A DNA stretch of 64,000 nucleotides, taken from contig SSNP01000107.1 in assembly GCA_006937955.1 (NCBI GenBank), positions 522,307 to 586,306 on the forward strand, written 5' to 3'. This document shows positions 37,301-51,214 of this stretch, in pieces. The translations under genes were made by a program, and so were the position numbers. The first letter of the stretch is position 1. Each line of letters opens with the position of its first letter. The notes beneath the pieces are model-generated. The model searched no databases. It had not been told where the DNA came from and saw only the letters and a program-made list of their open reading frames with translations. This DNA is from Pachypanchax playfairii (Eukaryota; Chordata; Actinopteri; Cyprinodontiformes; Aplocheilidae).

Positions 37301-40300
37301 AGGAGGAGTGAGTCTTATCCTCGAACAGGAAGGACAGCGGTGGTTTTACTGGGTCTGAACACAACACGGAGATTCATGACAAAACACATCAAAGATAAAC
37401 TGAATTCCCTGAAAGAGAGTATACCCACCTTCAGGCTTACGTCTATCTTTGAGCAGGTATTTGTTTGGTATGGTGAGGTAGCATCTCTGCAGCCGTCGTC
37501 GCTCCCGGTTTGGACCTTCGGTGGGATCCAGTTGCCAGGACGTTGGGTAGGAAGTCTGGTCGTACCAAACAGCTCTGAAACAGAACATAACAGTGATTCT
37601 CTGTAAGTTTAAAATACCATCTGCATTTCTTTTATTTATCTAGAGATGAAACAGATAAACGTTCACACCCACCGGTCATGTGTGAGCTGCTGCACCAGCT
37701 CCTGCCAGTGGCGACTCGCGCTCAGGTCGGTCTTGTAAAGACTCCTGATGTGCTGGATAACCTTCTTCCTCTCTGTGCCTTGCTGGAGGGACACATTTTG
37801 AGTAATATCAGCTGCAATCTTGGAAATGTCCTTGGACTTTCCTTCCAGCCGCTGTATAAGACTGAGAATAAGAAATAAAGACACTATTTAGATCAATGAT
37901 TTATTCTACTGATCATCAGACTCATATCTGGAGAACAAAAGCAGCTTTTACTTACTTCCTCTGAGAGTTAGCCGTTTTCTTTTCCCAAGCCACTTTACTT
38001 GTTTTCTCTTCTGTCTCATACTTACATTTTTCCTACAGAAATAAAATTAAATGTGTTAAACTGGCTAGTAAAAAAAAAAACAAAAACAAACTGTGATTTT
38101 CAGAAAAGAAACTCGTGTTGAGTTCAAACACACATTAGATCTGATTACAGTGTGAAAGTCGAAGCTCTTTCCTTCACAATGAGAAAGTCTTTGAGTGACT
38201 CACCTCCTTAATGGCCTTCAGCAGGTCTTGTTTGTGCGGCGCATTAGGTGGGATGAAGCGATGCCCACAAAGCTTGAGAGAGGTCATGAACACGCCCACA
38301 GCGTTCTGCTCCTCTTTAGTGAGGTCATCCTTGTGATCGTGTAGCATCTCGTACAGGTACAGTGACAACTTTGGCCCATGCTACAAAAAACAATGCACAT
38401 ATCATTATTTATTATTTATGTCAAAATAACGATTACTTTTCATTTAAACTTTTCATAACAAAAGTCATTATAGTCAGGGGTGCACATAATATTTTTGGCC
38501 TGGTTCTCAGAAGAGAACCTAGGGTTGTTGCTTGGTCCTCACATTTTTAAATGTGTCTCGCTGTGTCTCTTCCGAGCTCCTCTGCTTTGTTTTTGGTTTC
38601 ATCAAGCTTCAAATTCAGTCTGTTTACTTTACCTGGCTCTATATTTGTTTCAATAAAAATCCTTTAATTGTTGAAAAAATCAAGAGAAACCAATAAAATA
38701 TAAAAATACTGGTAAAAAAAACCCTTCAGAGTTCAGGTTGGATCGTTTACAGGTTTGATTGTTCACTTTAATCTACATTTAACAGTTTGGTGTTGAAATT
38801 TATTAGTCAGCTGTTGGGGCTTCTGTCATTTACTGTAACTGTTTTTTGTTTTGAAATGATGAGGATGTTTGTAATGTGATGCAGTCAGATAAAAAGATAC
38901 AGTGGACAGTTATGGGGCATTGACTGCATATCCCATAGTGCTTTGCGCGCATTCAAAATGGCGCGGATCACAGACAAATACGCTGATACTGTTGATTAAA
39001 ACAGGTGGTTTTCTGTATTTTATAGCACAAAAAAGTAGTTATACACGTCTGTGCCACGATGGTCTATTTGTCTTATTCAGTGAATTTTTTCAGTTTTGAC
39101 GCGATGCAGAATCCTGCAGTCAGCTGCACTGATCTGACTGACTGAAAATCCGTCACACTGGCAAACTGATACAGAGACAGAGAGAGACGCAGCATCAGCT
39201 GATCAGCTGGAACTTCGGCGCTCTGGCTGAAAAACATATCAGTCAAACAAAAGAAGTCAACGGGATTCTTCATTTATTTGACAATGAACCGCCTCTGATT
39301 AACCTAAAAATTCACGCAGCTCAGCCAAACCAATGTTAAGTACGCAAACGCGTGTTGCAACTTTTCATCTGGTGCACATTTTATATTTTGACAGTGTGTG
39401 CGGACCTGCGGACCACTTATGTGCACCCCTGATTATAAGTTTAAGGCACTTTCCACAAATATCATGTCATGTAATTAATATGACATTCACCTCTAGACCC
39501 GGGCTGAGGCTCTCTTTGAGGATATCCAGATGTTTTGGATCAAACACAAACTCAAGCACCTCCTTCCTGTCACTCAGTGGAAGTGTAGGACTCAGTGTGT
39601 GCACAAGGAGACGACCTATTTGGACCCTAAAAGTGTCCCGACAGGACCAGAGGATCCGTCTCCACTGTTGATTTGGGGCTCCGCCTCGACCCGAGCTGCC
39701 CTGTGGGTTCACATCAAAACACAAGACACATTACAACAGTTGGTTAAAACAGTGTGAAGAAGTTCTAAGACACGAAGAAACTTTAAATAAATTATTATCA
39801 TCATACCAGGCTAATCTTGATTCCATCCATCATGAGTTTGAGGATGTTTTTTTGAAAGCTCTTCTTGTTTGCAGGTGGGAGAGTGAAGGGAGTGGGGGAG
39901 TGGGGGACAGAGGAGGAGGCGCTTTCTTCATGGGGCGCTTCACCTGGCTCCGGGGTAAAGACCTGGTGGTCTGGAGAGTCTGGAATATTCAGCAAGTCAA
40001 ACAAGTCTTCACTCACATCTGAAATGAGAGACGTTAAAACAGAATCAGGATTTGATGGCCGACAGTGAACATTAAAGGAGATAATTTAGACAAGCTGGTA
40101 TTTTTTACCATTATAAATGAGTCTGTTAACAGCAAGAACCACAAGTCGCTGCAGCCGTTGGACAAACTCTGTCTCACTGGCACGAATCGGGTTTTCTTGG
40201 CTCATCCTCCGCTGCATCATCTGGTGAAGCTCATCGCTGGCTACCGAGCGCATCCGCATCAGAAGAGAGTCAGTCTGGGCCAAAGAAAACCGGCGCCGGC

Positions 40301-43300
40301 CTACAACAAAATAAATCACTGTGTTCATTTGGGATATTTGTGACACGATGTCATTGTAAGTTTAAGTTGCTAAATTCTTAAGTTCAGAGAAACGAGGTTC
40401 CAACACATTCTTTAGCTTATAATTCTGTTCTTCTGTAGTCTTAAATTTGTGGAATTTTTTTGTCAATTTTTGCACAATATACAAAGATGTGCTGTGAGTT
40501 TACTGTAGTCAAACAGTGATCATGATTTTTAACAGTTTCCTGCGAGTACTACACAAAACAGACTGTATACAAACATTTGACAACACGAGAGTTTTCCCAT
40601 CCTCCATTTTCTTGACTTATAATTTTTCAAAATAGAAAACAAATTAGAAAAATATGGAAATTGTTTTTTTTCTATAATTTTCAAGACTGTGTAGGAACCC
40701 TGGAGTAAAGTTATGCAAATACCTTATAAAGAAAAGATTATTAGAATTCACTGAATCAAAATGCTTAACACCAAGTCAGGTAAGCATTTAAACGTGCACA
40801 CACAAGAAGCACCAGCAGCACGCGAGGGTACTGGGCAGGTTAACACTCGGAAGTGAGCGTCAGGGAAAGAGACAAATCACAGAAAGGATGAGAGACATTC
40901 CCCATGATGTGGGAGGATGATCTCCACTGTGGACCGCAGTCCCAGCTACCTGCATCACAGTGTAACATATATGAGGGAGACCCGCTGGGGGAAGGGAGAG
41001 GGGAGTCCTGGGACAGGAAGCTGAAGGAAGGGAACATGGGGATCTGACCATAGGAGCAGTAGTGCTGTCGGGGGATGCGGGGCATAATGGAGTCTTTCAT
41101 GGCAATGGAACCTTCAGATCAGGATGAAGAAGGATCAGTAAACTGTACAAATCCTGCAGCAACACTCAGTCGGAATCAGTCCAACACCTGCTGAATTCAT
41201 CAAACTCACCTGCGATGCTCTTACGCTTCCGATCGATGGCGTGATGTGGAGGGCTCAGTGTATTCACAGAACTGCTCAGTTTCTGAGGCTCCTGATTGGC
41301 TGTTGTCTTAATGAACTCAATAGCTGATTGGAGGACTCTGAACTGCAAGGCCACAGCCATTTCTGGAAAAAGACAAGAAACATGGTCATTCTGAATGTGT
41401 AAAGATTTTTAATTAAGATTAAAGACACAAGTTTTGGTCTATTCAGTGGGTGGTCCTGATTTAATTTAATCAAATCTGATTATTACTGTCATTTTCAATC
41501 AGATACAATCAAGTAATGGTAGATTTTTTTTAATAAAAACATTTTATATTCTGATGTAGAAAGAGTTTAAAAATACGAAACTATTTTTCAGTTTTAGTTT
41601 CATTTTAAATTAATTTCAGCTCAGTTTTTTGCAGCGAAACATATTTTGCATGTACTGAATTTCAGAGATCCAGTCCTCACCCTGAGTTAGGCGCATCTTG
41701 CTGGTTTGCATGAAACCCAGTAAAGTAATGAGGTCTTCGATGATGCGGAAGTACTGGGACCCTGAAGAGCTGCAGGAGTGGATAGTCACAGCTACTAGCA
41801 TCTGCTGGATGTCACACACCAGGAGCTTGTAGTCATTTAGGGGAATACTGTCAAGAGAAAACAAGATAAACAACAGAAGCACAGGAAGTCCAGCTGCTTC
41901 TTATACATGCAAGATTGACCACAAGTAAGAGGATTAATAATTGAATTCTCGGTTCTCTGGCTCGACAAAAACCAGTGAAGCTGTTTGAATGAATCATTCT
42001 CTGTTCTGGCAGCCGTACCTGTTCTCCATGCCATTTAGAGTAGAGAGGGTGTTAAAGAGCACGTAAAGCAGCCCGTGGTCTAGCAGGATGTCAGCCAGCT
42101 TAGGGCAGGCATTGACGAGCTGCAGCAGCATACAAAGGATGTTATGCACCAAGGAGTTTTCATAAAGAGAGTTCTCAATAAGACCCAACACTGGGATGAT
42201 ACAGCGCTTTCTGAAGGGTGAAATATTTTCCATTTCCTCCAGGTCCAGACTGGAGAGCAACACAAAGGAACAAAAAAGGTACAACATTCAAAAACATTAT
42301 TCTTTTGGTTGAGACATACATGAATAATGATTAGGTTAAGTAGATAAACAAGTCGAGGTGTTAGTGTTTAACAGGCGTATGAACTCACTCTTCCTCCAGG
42401 CTCATCGGCGTCCCAAACAACATCTCCAGAAAACATTCAAAGAGCCCCTGGCTACCTTGGTGGATGTACAGCTGGTTGGCCAGCAGCGAGAAGCCATGAT
42501 TCTTCAGAAACTTCTCTTTCTGTTCTTTGAGAGCTCGGCTGAAATATGCATCCAGCAGCTGGGAGAGATGATCAAAATAAATCAAGCCTGTAAGTGTGCT
42601 GGAGTAAAACTCTGGTCTCGTTTTTAACACAGCTGTCTTTCTTTACACACATTTAAACACGCACGAGTATTTACAATCATCCGTTAGCTGGAGGAATTTC
42701 TAACACTGGAATTAAGAAAAGTTAAATTTAGTGCACTAAATAAGATCCACCTGCTTTATCAAACCAGAAACCGACCTTCATGACTCCTTGCTGGATGAGA
42801 GATGAGGAATGATTGACTTGGACAATAAGCGCCTCTGGTTGGATGAGTTTGTCCATCACTTCCTCGAGCATGAGGTCAGGCAGCAGCAGCAGGACACCCC
42901 TCAAAAGATCATAGAGTCCACAGCAGATCAGCACCAAGCAGTCCTCTGTACTTGACCTGAGACATGCAACACAAATGTAAAACTACACATTTCATCTGAA
43001 TGTGAGACGATTTACATTATGAACATATCAAAAAACAAAAACGGAGCATGTAGCAGTCCCCAACTGAAAGGAACTCTGGCTGCGTACCTGTCATTAGAAT
43101 CAGTCTTGCTGTGTGCCCTCTCATAGCCAGGAGAGTAGGTGTAGCTCTCCCAGTCTTCAGGCATGGAGCCTCGATCAGCTGAACTGGACAAGCGGGCAGC
43201 AGTTAGTAAACCATTTGGAAATGGGAAGGCCAGACCCAGACTAGTCAGGTTGCTGTGGCTCCTCTGGAAGGACTGGATCCCTTTCAGGCTGTCGGGGCGG

Positions 43301-46300
43301 CGTGGTGCCTCATCACTGTCACACCTGTCCTCATTCTCTGACACCCCCACGCTGCCCTCGGCCAGACTGTCCACTTCTGCTGCCTCGTCCCGCTCTTCCT
43401 CTACACTGATAGACGGGGTCCGCGGTGCAGCTCCCTCCGATGTATCTTTGGAGTCACAGATTGTCTTGGCTGATTCGCAGCTGCTGAGGAGCTGCTCATC
43501 ACCCCCAACTTTTTTGAGCGTTTCTGTGCTGCCGAGAGTTTGCTGAGAGGTCAGGGAGACGCCGTCACCTTCAGCTGCTTCACTTGAGCTGCCGTGTCCG
43601 AGTCGAGGAGACAGTAGAGGTGAGGAATATGGGGATGGAGCCAAACTGGGGGGGCGTAACGACTGATCATCACCTCCGTGGTCAGGGGAAGGAGCATGTA
43701 GATGAGCTGGTTTATAAAAGGAAATAAGTCAAAATATTAGGATGATTAAACAGTGTGATTTTATTTATTAACACGACTGATACATAATTAAAAAATATCA
43801 TTAACTATCATATAAAAACAACCGATGCTAAAACTCAAAATGTTTTCAGCAACTAACAGATTTGTTTTTGTTATACGAGGTTCGGTGCTGCACTTGAGAG
43901 CAGTGCTGAGATCAGTGTGATGCTGACGTACCTTCATGGGGGGCATCAGTGAAAGCTGTTGGGGAGAGGGACATTACAGAGCTGCTGGCAGACTTTCCTC
44001 CACTGTTAGAGTGTTGTCTCAAGTACATAATGGACTGTACCTTCTCTTGGTACAGCTTCCCATCTGAGAGAGAAAAACATCAAAGGAAACTCAGTTGCAT
44101 CATGCCAATGCTGTTTTGATCCAGAGTCTCTGTGTTCAGCTGTTCTGCTTTCTTACCGATGTGCAGTGAAAAGTAGAAGCTGGCTGGAGTGTGACACACG
44201 TAGGTGTTAGTAGGTGGGTGAACAGCCAGCAGAAAGTTACAGATCCGTTTCAGCAGATCCATGTCTGGAGGAGACCCAAGTACCTCCTGGATGATTTTGA
44301 TGAAAGACAAACACACTTCCTGTGGAATGGCTATCAGCTGCTCGTCTCGATGCTCCTTAAGAAAAACAATGTTCTTAGAAGAAGCGTTTGGGATGAAGAA
44401 CGGTGTTAAAACAGTACTGGTGTAATGAGACCTACCTGTAAAACCTGGCATGTGAGCAGGAAACGATGAACTATTTCAGCATTTAGGAACTGACGGATGT
44501 TATATATCTGATGGGGGTGGTGCACTCTGATGAGGATCTCTAAAGCAGCAAGCAGAGTTTCCCACACGCCACACTAACAAAGGAAACAAATAGACATGAG
44601 GAAAACATGCTGACAGACCAACATCTGATCTAATGACATCATCATCCTGCAGCGGTGAATACCTGTTCTATAGACAAAGCAAAAACGTTTAATAAGATTT
44701 AAATGGAAGTTTTGGGTTTTCAGCAGCTCTTCACATCATTCCTTCAATAATTAATACACACTGAGATTCAGTAAAACACATTATTATATTTTCTTTTCTG
44801 TGTTTATGTACATTTTAACATATTAGTAGTGAAAAAAAGTATTATAAATTAAAGCTGAAAGCAGCAATAAACGGCAGACTAGCCACTTCCTCCGCAGAGC
44901 TCCACCCTCGCCCCTAAAATGACAGCAAACTCTACTTGAGCTGGCTGAAGACAACCCTGTTCCAAAATGTCTGATTTCTGCCCTGTTCTTTGTGCATATT
45001 GTGCGTGAAAATGAGTTTGACTCGAGCTGCACAGATGAATCTTTCCATAGATCCAAATCCAACCCACTGAGTCAGAACATCTACGTTTGGTCCTCATGAA
45101 GTCTTTTATTTCCACATGAGTGATTTCATCATTCTCTGGGCCTGTTTTAGGGAAGCAGTGCTGCTACAAACACCTGCTATCAAATTTCACAATTTTATTA
45201 ACAAAAACACAAGCTCGCACGTGCTTTCTGTTCTTACAAGATGTAAACAAAGAGCTGCGTTCCTCTTTCGGCCCTTAGAGCTTCTCAGACCTATCAATTT
45301 GTAATATCTGTTCATAGACTGAGTATCTCACAAACCAGATGCAGATCTATGAGCTTACCTCTGCCTTGGCCCAGATCTTCCAGTCCAGCAGAATGTCTGA
45401 CAGAAGCCTTAAGTCTTGGACCACAGCTACAGACTCTGTGTCCAATCGAAAGTGACCGTTGTCTCCCAGGATGAGGATAGATCCACTGCAACAGCCGTCA
45501 AGTAAAGTCTAGAGAGACAGAATGTGGCAGAAATACTGTAATTTACACAGTGTTTTTATTAGAACTTACAGAAAGCTGTTCAACCTAATAAGTCACAATC
45601 TATGAGTAAGAACCAAAACAGAAATCAATAGTGTTACAATTTAATTATTGAAAAATTTATGACTCCATCAAAACGAATGACATTTACACTCCGAGCAGCC
45701 TCGTCTGTATTGACTAAAGTCTAATATGTGTGACCAGCCTGATTGGGTTGAATCAAGTCGTCCTCACAGCAGCTTGTTTCGGAGCGAGCCAGAAAGATCC
45801 TGTTGCGCTGACAGCTGCAGCTCATTTCAAACTCCAGTTACTTTTTATCTTCAACGTTCAAATACTCAGAACTCTGAGTGTTGAGTGTGAGACAGAGGAT
45901 TTCTGCATTGTTCTTTTTGTGCATATCGTTGCCTTTTTTCTGTGCAGTATTTGATTACAGGTCGTGTTGTTTATAGAAATAATATCTGATGTTTAACTTG
46001 TGGCTCTGCTGCCTAAAAATGGGTTTAACTCAAATGTGGCTGCACAGATGAATTCTATCCATGGATCAAAATCCAACCCTTTTGGTCATTGTAAAGTCTT
46101 TTATTATTACTGTGTGAGTGATTTAATCATTTTCTGGGTCTGATGTAGCGAAATACATTAAGGAAGCCGTGTTGCTGCAGAAATCTGCTGCACAGCGTTT
46201 CATCATTTTATCAATGACAACAAAAGCTCACAAATGCTTTTAAATGTCTGTACAAGATGTAAAAAAAAGATGCGTTTTGTCACTTCCTGTTTTATTAGAC

Positions 46301-49300
46301 TTTAAAATTGAGACTCTTCTGAAGCTCATAAAAACATTTATATTTGCTATATAAGAGTCAAACAACACAAATCGGCACCATGTTTCATTAAATAAAGTTA
46401 TAATGCTTCTAAATGTTTTATTGAGACCGGAACTTGTCAGAGTTCTCAATACAAAAGGCATTTTTCACTCCCAAAAATTAGTATAAAAGTTAAAAACTAT
46501 GGGGACAAAAAAATCTAACAGTACATCCTGTTCCTTGTTCAAATAGGAATAATTATGAGAGTGTAACATAACTAATCAGAGCAGTTCGGTGCTTCTGATA
46601 CAGGATGTGGAAGTCTAAGGTGAGAAAAGCAATCAGGTGCTGTGAGAGCCTGCAGGAGCCCAGAGTTTTATCAAGTCAGAGAGAATCCATTTCAGCACAG
46701 AGCCATCACACAACTCTTATTACAGACATAGCTACAGGGTCAGGTAACAGCAGGGTCACCCACACTGAGGTACCACTGAGTCGAGTTGGATCAAATTCAT
46801 GAAAAAAATTAAGTGTTGGTGAGTGTTTCACTGCACAGATCAGTTCTACAAGAACTGAGAACAGCAAAGAGTTCAAGGTGTGACTCACTTTCAGCATGTG
46901 ATATCCTACAATACATTTAGACTTGATGAGGACCTGGTGGATCATGGAGTAACCATGGTAACTGTCCATTTCATGGATGCGGTGCTGGTTGTACTTGCAC
47001 AGAGACAGCAGCACTCGGAGGGCCAGAGCCTGCGTCTTCTCACAGTTACTCAGCTCCACCGTCTGGACGTGACGACGGCCCGAAACGAGAGACAAAAGAA
47101 TAACAGAAACATTCACATTTATTAATATATGACAGTGTTGCCCTTTGTAGCCTCTTCATAAACACAAATATGATGCAACATCTGTATTTCAATTAGTTTT
47201 CAGATTATTCCCTAAAACATTCCTTAAATGTTAAAATTCTTCAATTTTTTGAAGCAATAACACAAACAAATAAAAACAGATTCATACTAGAATATAGTCT
47301 TTCCTCTTTCACAGCTTGACAGAAATTGAACATAATACTTCTGAAATTTGAAAACAAGTGTTCATTTTACTTCCTGAGTGCAGAGCTTAGTATCAGTACA
47401 GTTCATACTACCTGTGCGAAGAGGAAGATGAAAGTTCCTGTTCCTCCGATCTTGTGCAGGACGCTCTGCAGGCCTTGAGAGACGTTGGGAAGCAGAGCTC
47501 TGAGAGCGTTGGGGTCAAGTGAAACACTCTGCACCTCTTTGGAACTGAAGGGCCGCTGAGTGACCACCGCCTTGGCTTGACCTTTCAGTCTGATGACAGG
47601 CTCGTATATTGTGTACACTCTGGGACTGCTGGGGGCAAACACTACAGCCAAGCCCTCCTGCAGGAAAACACCAATTATATTTTCATCAAAACTTACCAAA
47701 TTTCAAAATATTTATCATTTTAATATAAAGTGCTTTGTTTTGACTAAGACCCCAACAAGGCTCTACTACAGATTCAGCATGAATATAAAGTAGAACATGA
47801 GAAATAAGATCAACAAATCCATAAGCATTAGTGAATAAAACAAGTCTAACTGAAATAGTTGCATGTTTTTTCCATCTAGAGACGATTGTTCCTGTCATGC
47901 AGTATCATTTATCAACTATTCTGGAAAGGCCCATTACTCAGAGACTAAATTAAAAATGCATTGAAAGGGTCTGGTGTGCTTACAGAGCACTTGAATCTGT
48001 AGAGTTTAGAGATCAGTGCCTGTTTGAAATTCATCATCGTAAATGAATGATTTCATCTGCATTCTAGTAGAAAAATACTTGTGAAAGAAAACTCATCGTC
48101 AAAAACAGAACCAGCCTTCGTTATCAGTTTATTCAGCCTCTTTACATCACTTGCTTTCATTTAAGCCTCTATATAACACTATCAGTAATGTTGTCACTCT
48201 GGCTCCACCCACTGTTCAATCTCCTCCAATGAAGATAGTTAAAGGTTAGCTCTTCCTTTGATGAAAAATGTGCTCATATTAGAAAACGTACTTCACATTC
48301 AGCTGTTTCTTTGTATTTTTATAGTTCTCTGTCTGAATATTTATTTTGAACAATGAAAGCCTTGCTTCTCGCTGTCTGGACATTCTGACCACAAACTTTT
48401 GGTCTACAGATCCGAGTGTGCTCACTATCATGAATGCTTGCTGGTCTGATATACTGAAACGGATCCACTCAGAGTTTCTGGTGAAGTTCTGATGGAAGGT
48501 GATTCTGGTAGAGGTCCAGCACCAGAAGTAAAGTAAAGGTTTTGTGACAACAGCTCCAGGACTGTGGACCTCTTTCCAACTGACCCTGAGAACTGCAGAC
48601 TCTGTTGGTCTTTTATAACTTTATTTAATTCCTTTGATTGATTTTAATGATTGTAATGTACTTTGTGTTTTATGAATTGAAAGGTGCTGTATGAAATACA
48701 GTTTTACTTACTAACTTTAACAAATACTGCAAAATAAAAAAGTCAAAATAACTGATAATCTTTTCTAACACAAACACTTTTATTAGCAAAAAGAATATCA
48801 GAAAGACTTACAACCAATGTTGTTGTGTCTATATCCTTGTTTTTCATCAGAATCTCTTTCACGTTTTCACATTTAAGACCTTCCTGAGTGACAAACTTGG
48901 AGAATGATCCACTTGGCTTGCCGTACTTGCAGGGCATGATTGATGTGAGGTCTGGTCCACGGGTGTACAGGTAGAAGGCCTCTTCAGGTCCTACACGAGA
49001 ACCTAACAGACATGCAAACATATTGTTTACAAAAATGGTTCAAGAGTCTGGATATTTAATTTTCCTCTCTATCAGAATATATCTTGTATATTTGAATTTT
49101 TATTTTCTTAGGAAGCTGCAAAAATAAAATGCAAAACATTCAAACTGGACCCTGCATCAAAACGACTGTTAAATAATTCAAAACATTTCATGAATGATTT
49201 TCAACATCATGCAATGTCATTCAAATTTCTTGTACAAATATTTGTTTTCAGAACTTTTAGAAATGTTTCTTGTCTAAGAGAGTGGTACGTGCACTAAACT

Positions 49301-51182
49301 ACACTGAAGACGTTATTTCAAACCATTAGTGAGGTTAAAAAGGTGAAACTGCAACGATCAAAGCATTATGTATTTCTTTATGCCTCTTACTCAGATGCTA
49401 TCAATTTAAAAGTTGAATGTAAAAACAGGAATTCTTTAAGATATGGAGATATGGCTGTCTTTAGTGTATGTGGCTGTAACGCCACAGTAAATGGTCTGGG
49501 TGTGGAACTGAGGTGCCTGGTGGAGGTCTGCGATTGCTTAGTGCTTTTCTAGTTATTTATAATTCAAACAGGTTTAAAAACAAACTCAGTCATGTTCATC
49601 AACTAGAATAACAATAAGCCTAAAAATTACAGCAACAAAACAATTAAGAGGCAACAAAAGAAAAGTACAGCAGGTTCAAAAACAGAATGTTAAAGTGTCT
49701 CTGACATGCGATTTTTATATTATGTTACTAGTTTATATCAATCAATATTATGTTTGCGCCTAGAAGCCAATTTTCCACATAAATCAGGATGCTCACATTT
49801 CCAGTAATAAAACCTCAAGTATACATATTTATTTATTTATGGATTATTGATTCACAATTTCAAGAAAGGCACAATTTCTGAAAATAACAAAATGCAGGAT
49901 TTAAAGTTGATATACCTGATTTCAGATTGCCTAACTTAGACTGTCAACAAAGTTACAGAACTCCCAGCCTCTCCCATCGGGTAGAATTCCTAAGCCACGC
50001 CCCCCCCAGGTTTGGAAACACGTGTAGCCCCAGAAGACGACAGAGTGTAAGACACTGGTCCGCAGTTCATTCAAGTACTGTAACATGGCGGAATCACGGT
50101 TAAGTAAAAACAATATAACAACGAACAACTGACATTAATTGTTACTTTGTCCTGAACCTGACGTGGAACCAGCCGGCGGCTGTTTCTCCTGCTGTGTCAT
50201 TGTAGAGCGGCGAACACTGCAGCAGTGGTGTTCTGCCGTAATATGTCTCAGTTTTTTAGGAGCACAGAAGCCAAATAAATGCGAAAGTCCGTATGACTGG
50301 AGAGACTGTCCAATCATTCCTTTCAGGCCGAGCCATTTGATTGGTTGATGATTTTAGACAAATAGGGGAGAACCGCTTAATTATTTTTTTTCGTCTTTTT
50401 TTTTAATCTTCCCTTTTTTTTCATGCTGTGTTAAAACGTTTTAATGGACATGAAAAAAAATATGTTAAACTAATTTGTTATGCAAATTAAGTATAGCAGC
50501 TTTAAACAAAGTGATTACTATGACAGAAAATGGAGAATTAGATCAATAATCTGATGTTTCTGAGGGTTTTGATGTGCACATCCATATACTGTATGTTTGG
50601 GTTGAAATCAGTTCCACAGGCTTCAAGTTCTGCTGATCAAACACAATCAGTCTCAGTGTCATCGTGGACGTAAACGAACGTTACAGATAAACAACCAGAT
50701 CAGAGCAGAAGAAGAGAAAGAAAAAGGAAAGAGACCAAAATCCACCCAGAAATCTCATGGAGTTAGTATTGTCGGATCCTGACGTGCGCGCACATGCACG
50801 CAACTCCGGTGGAACCGTGGGTATTTCTCGCTCAGATAATCTGTGTTTTTGCAGGCAGCAGAGTCGTTCGTTTTAAACTACAGTCTCGTTCCATTTATAA
50901 CATTTACTCGTGTCTCAGCTCAGAACTCCAAGTGTTGAGAGTGAGACATTCAGAAAAAAGATTTTTACACCACTTTTTGCTCATATTGCTGTTTTTTTCA
51001 GTCCAGCATTTTATTACAGGTTGTTGAGAGAAATTACATTTAATGTTTAACTCTTGACTTTGCTGCATGAAAATGGGTTTGAATCTAACCCACTGAGTCA
51101 GAACAGAATAAATGACATGTACTTGTATAGTGCATTTTGAATTCAGATTCTGACGCTTCCCTCTATATATATACGCTACTAC

Positions 51183-51214
<32 letters not shown>

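Larger units (their letters stand above)
37429..47657 (-). other. lyst: lyst central linker and helical region exons
   Basis: Exons 47657-47412, 47062-46889, 45508-45359, 44573-44436, 44355-44157, 44063-43932, 43706-43088, 42956-42776, 42558-42389, 42249-42019, 41847-41681, 41362-41210, 41111-40950, 40300-40109, 40018-39807, 39700-39491, 38380-38204, 38032-37956, 37861-37673 and 37574-37429. Landmarks include RPFSSKEVQS, CEKTQALALRVLLSL, LDWKIWAKAECGVWETLL, HPPTNTYVCHTPASFYFSL, LLDAYFSRALKEQKEKFLK, PVLGLIENSLYENSLVHN, IRASETEFVQRLQRL and ERRRLQRCYLTIPNKYLL. The 619-nt exon is Ser/Pro- and acid-rich, a likely disordered segment that is shared in position with human LYST but poorly conserved. 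Confidence 0.92.

Noticed and set aside
43163..43546. 127-codon plus-strand frame
   Set aside because: Antisense shadow of the 619-nt lyst exon.
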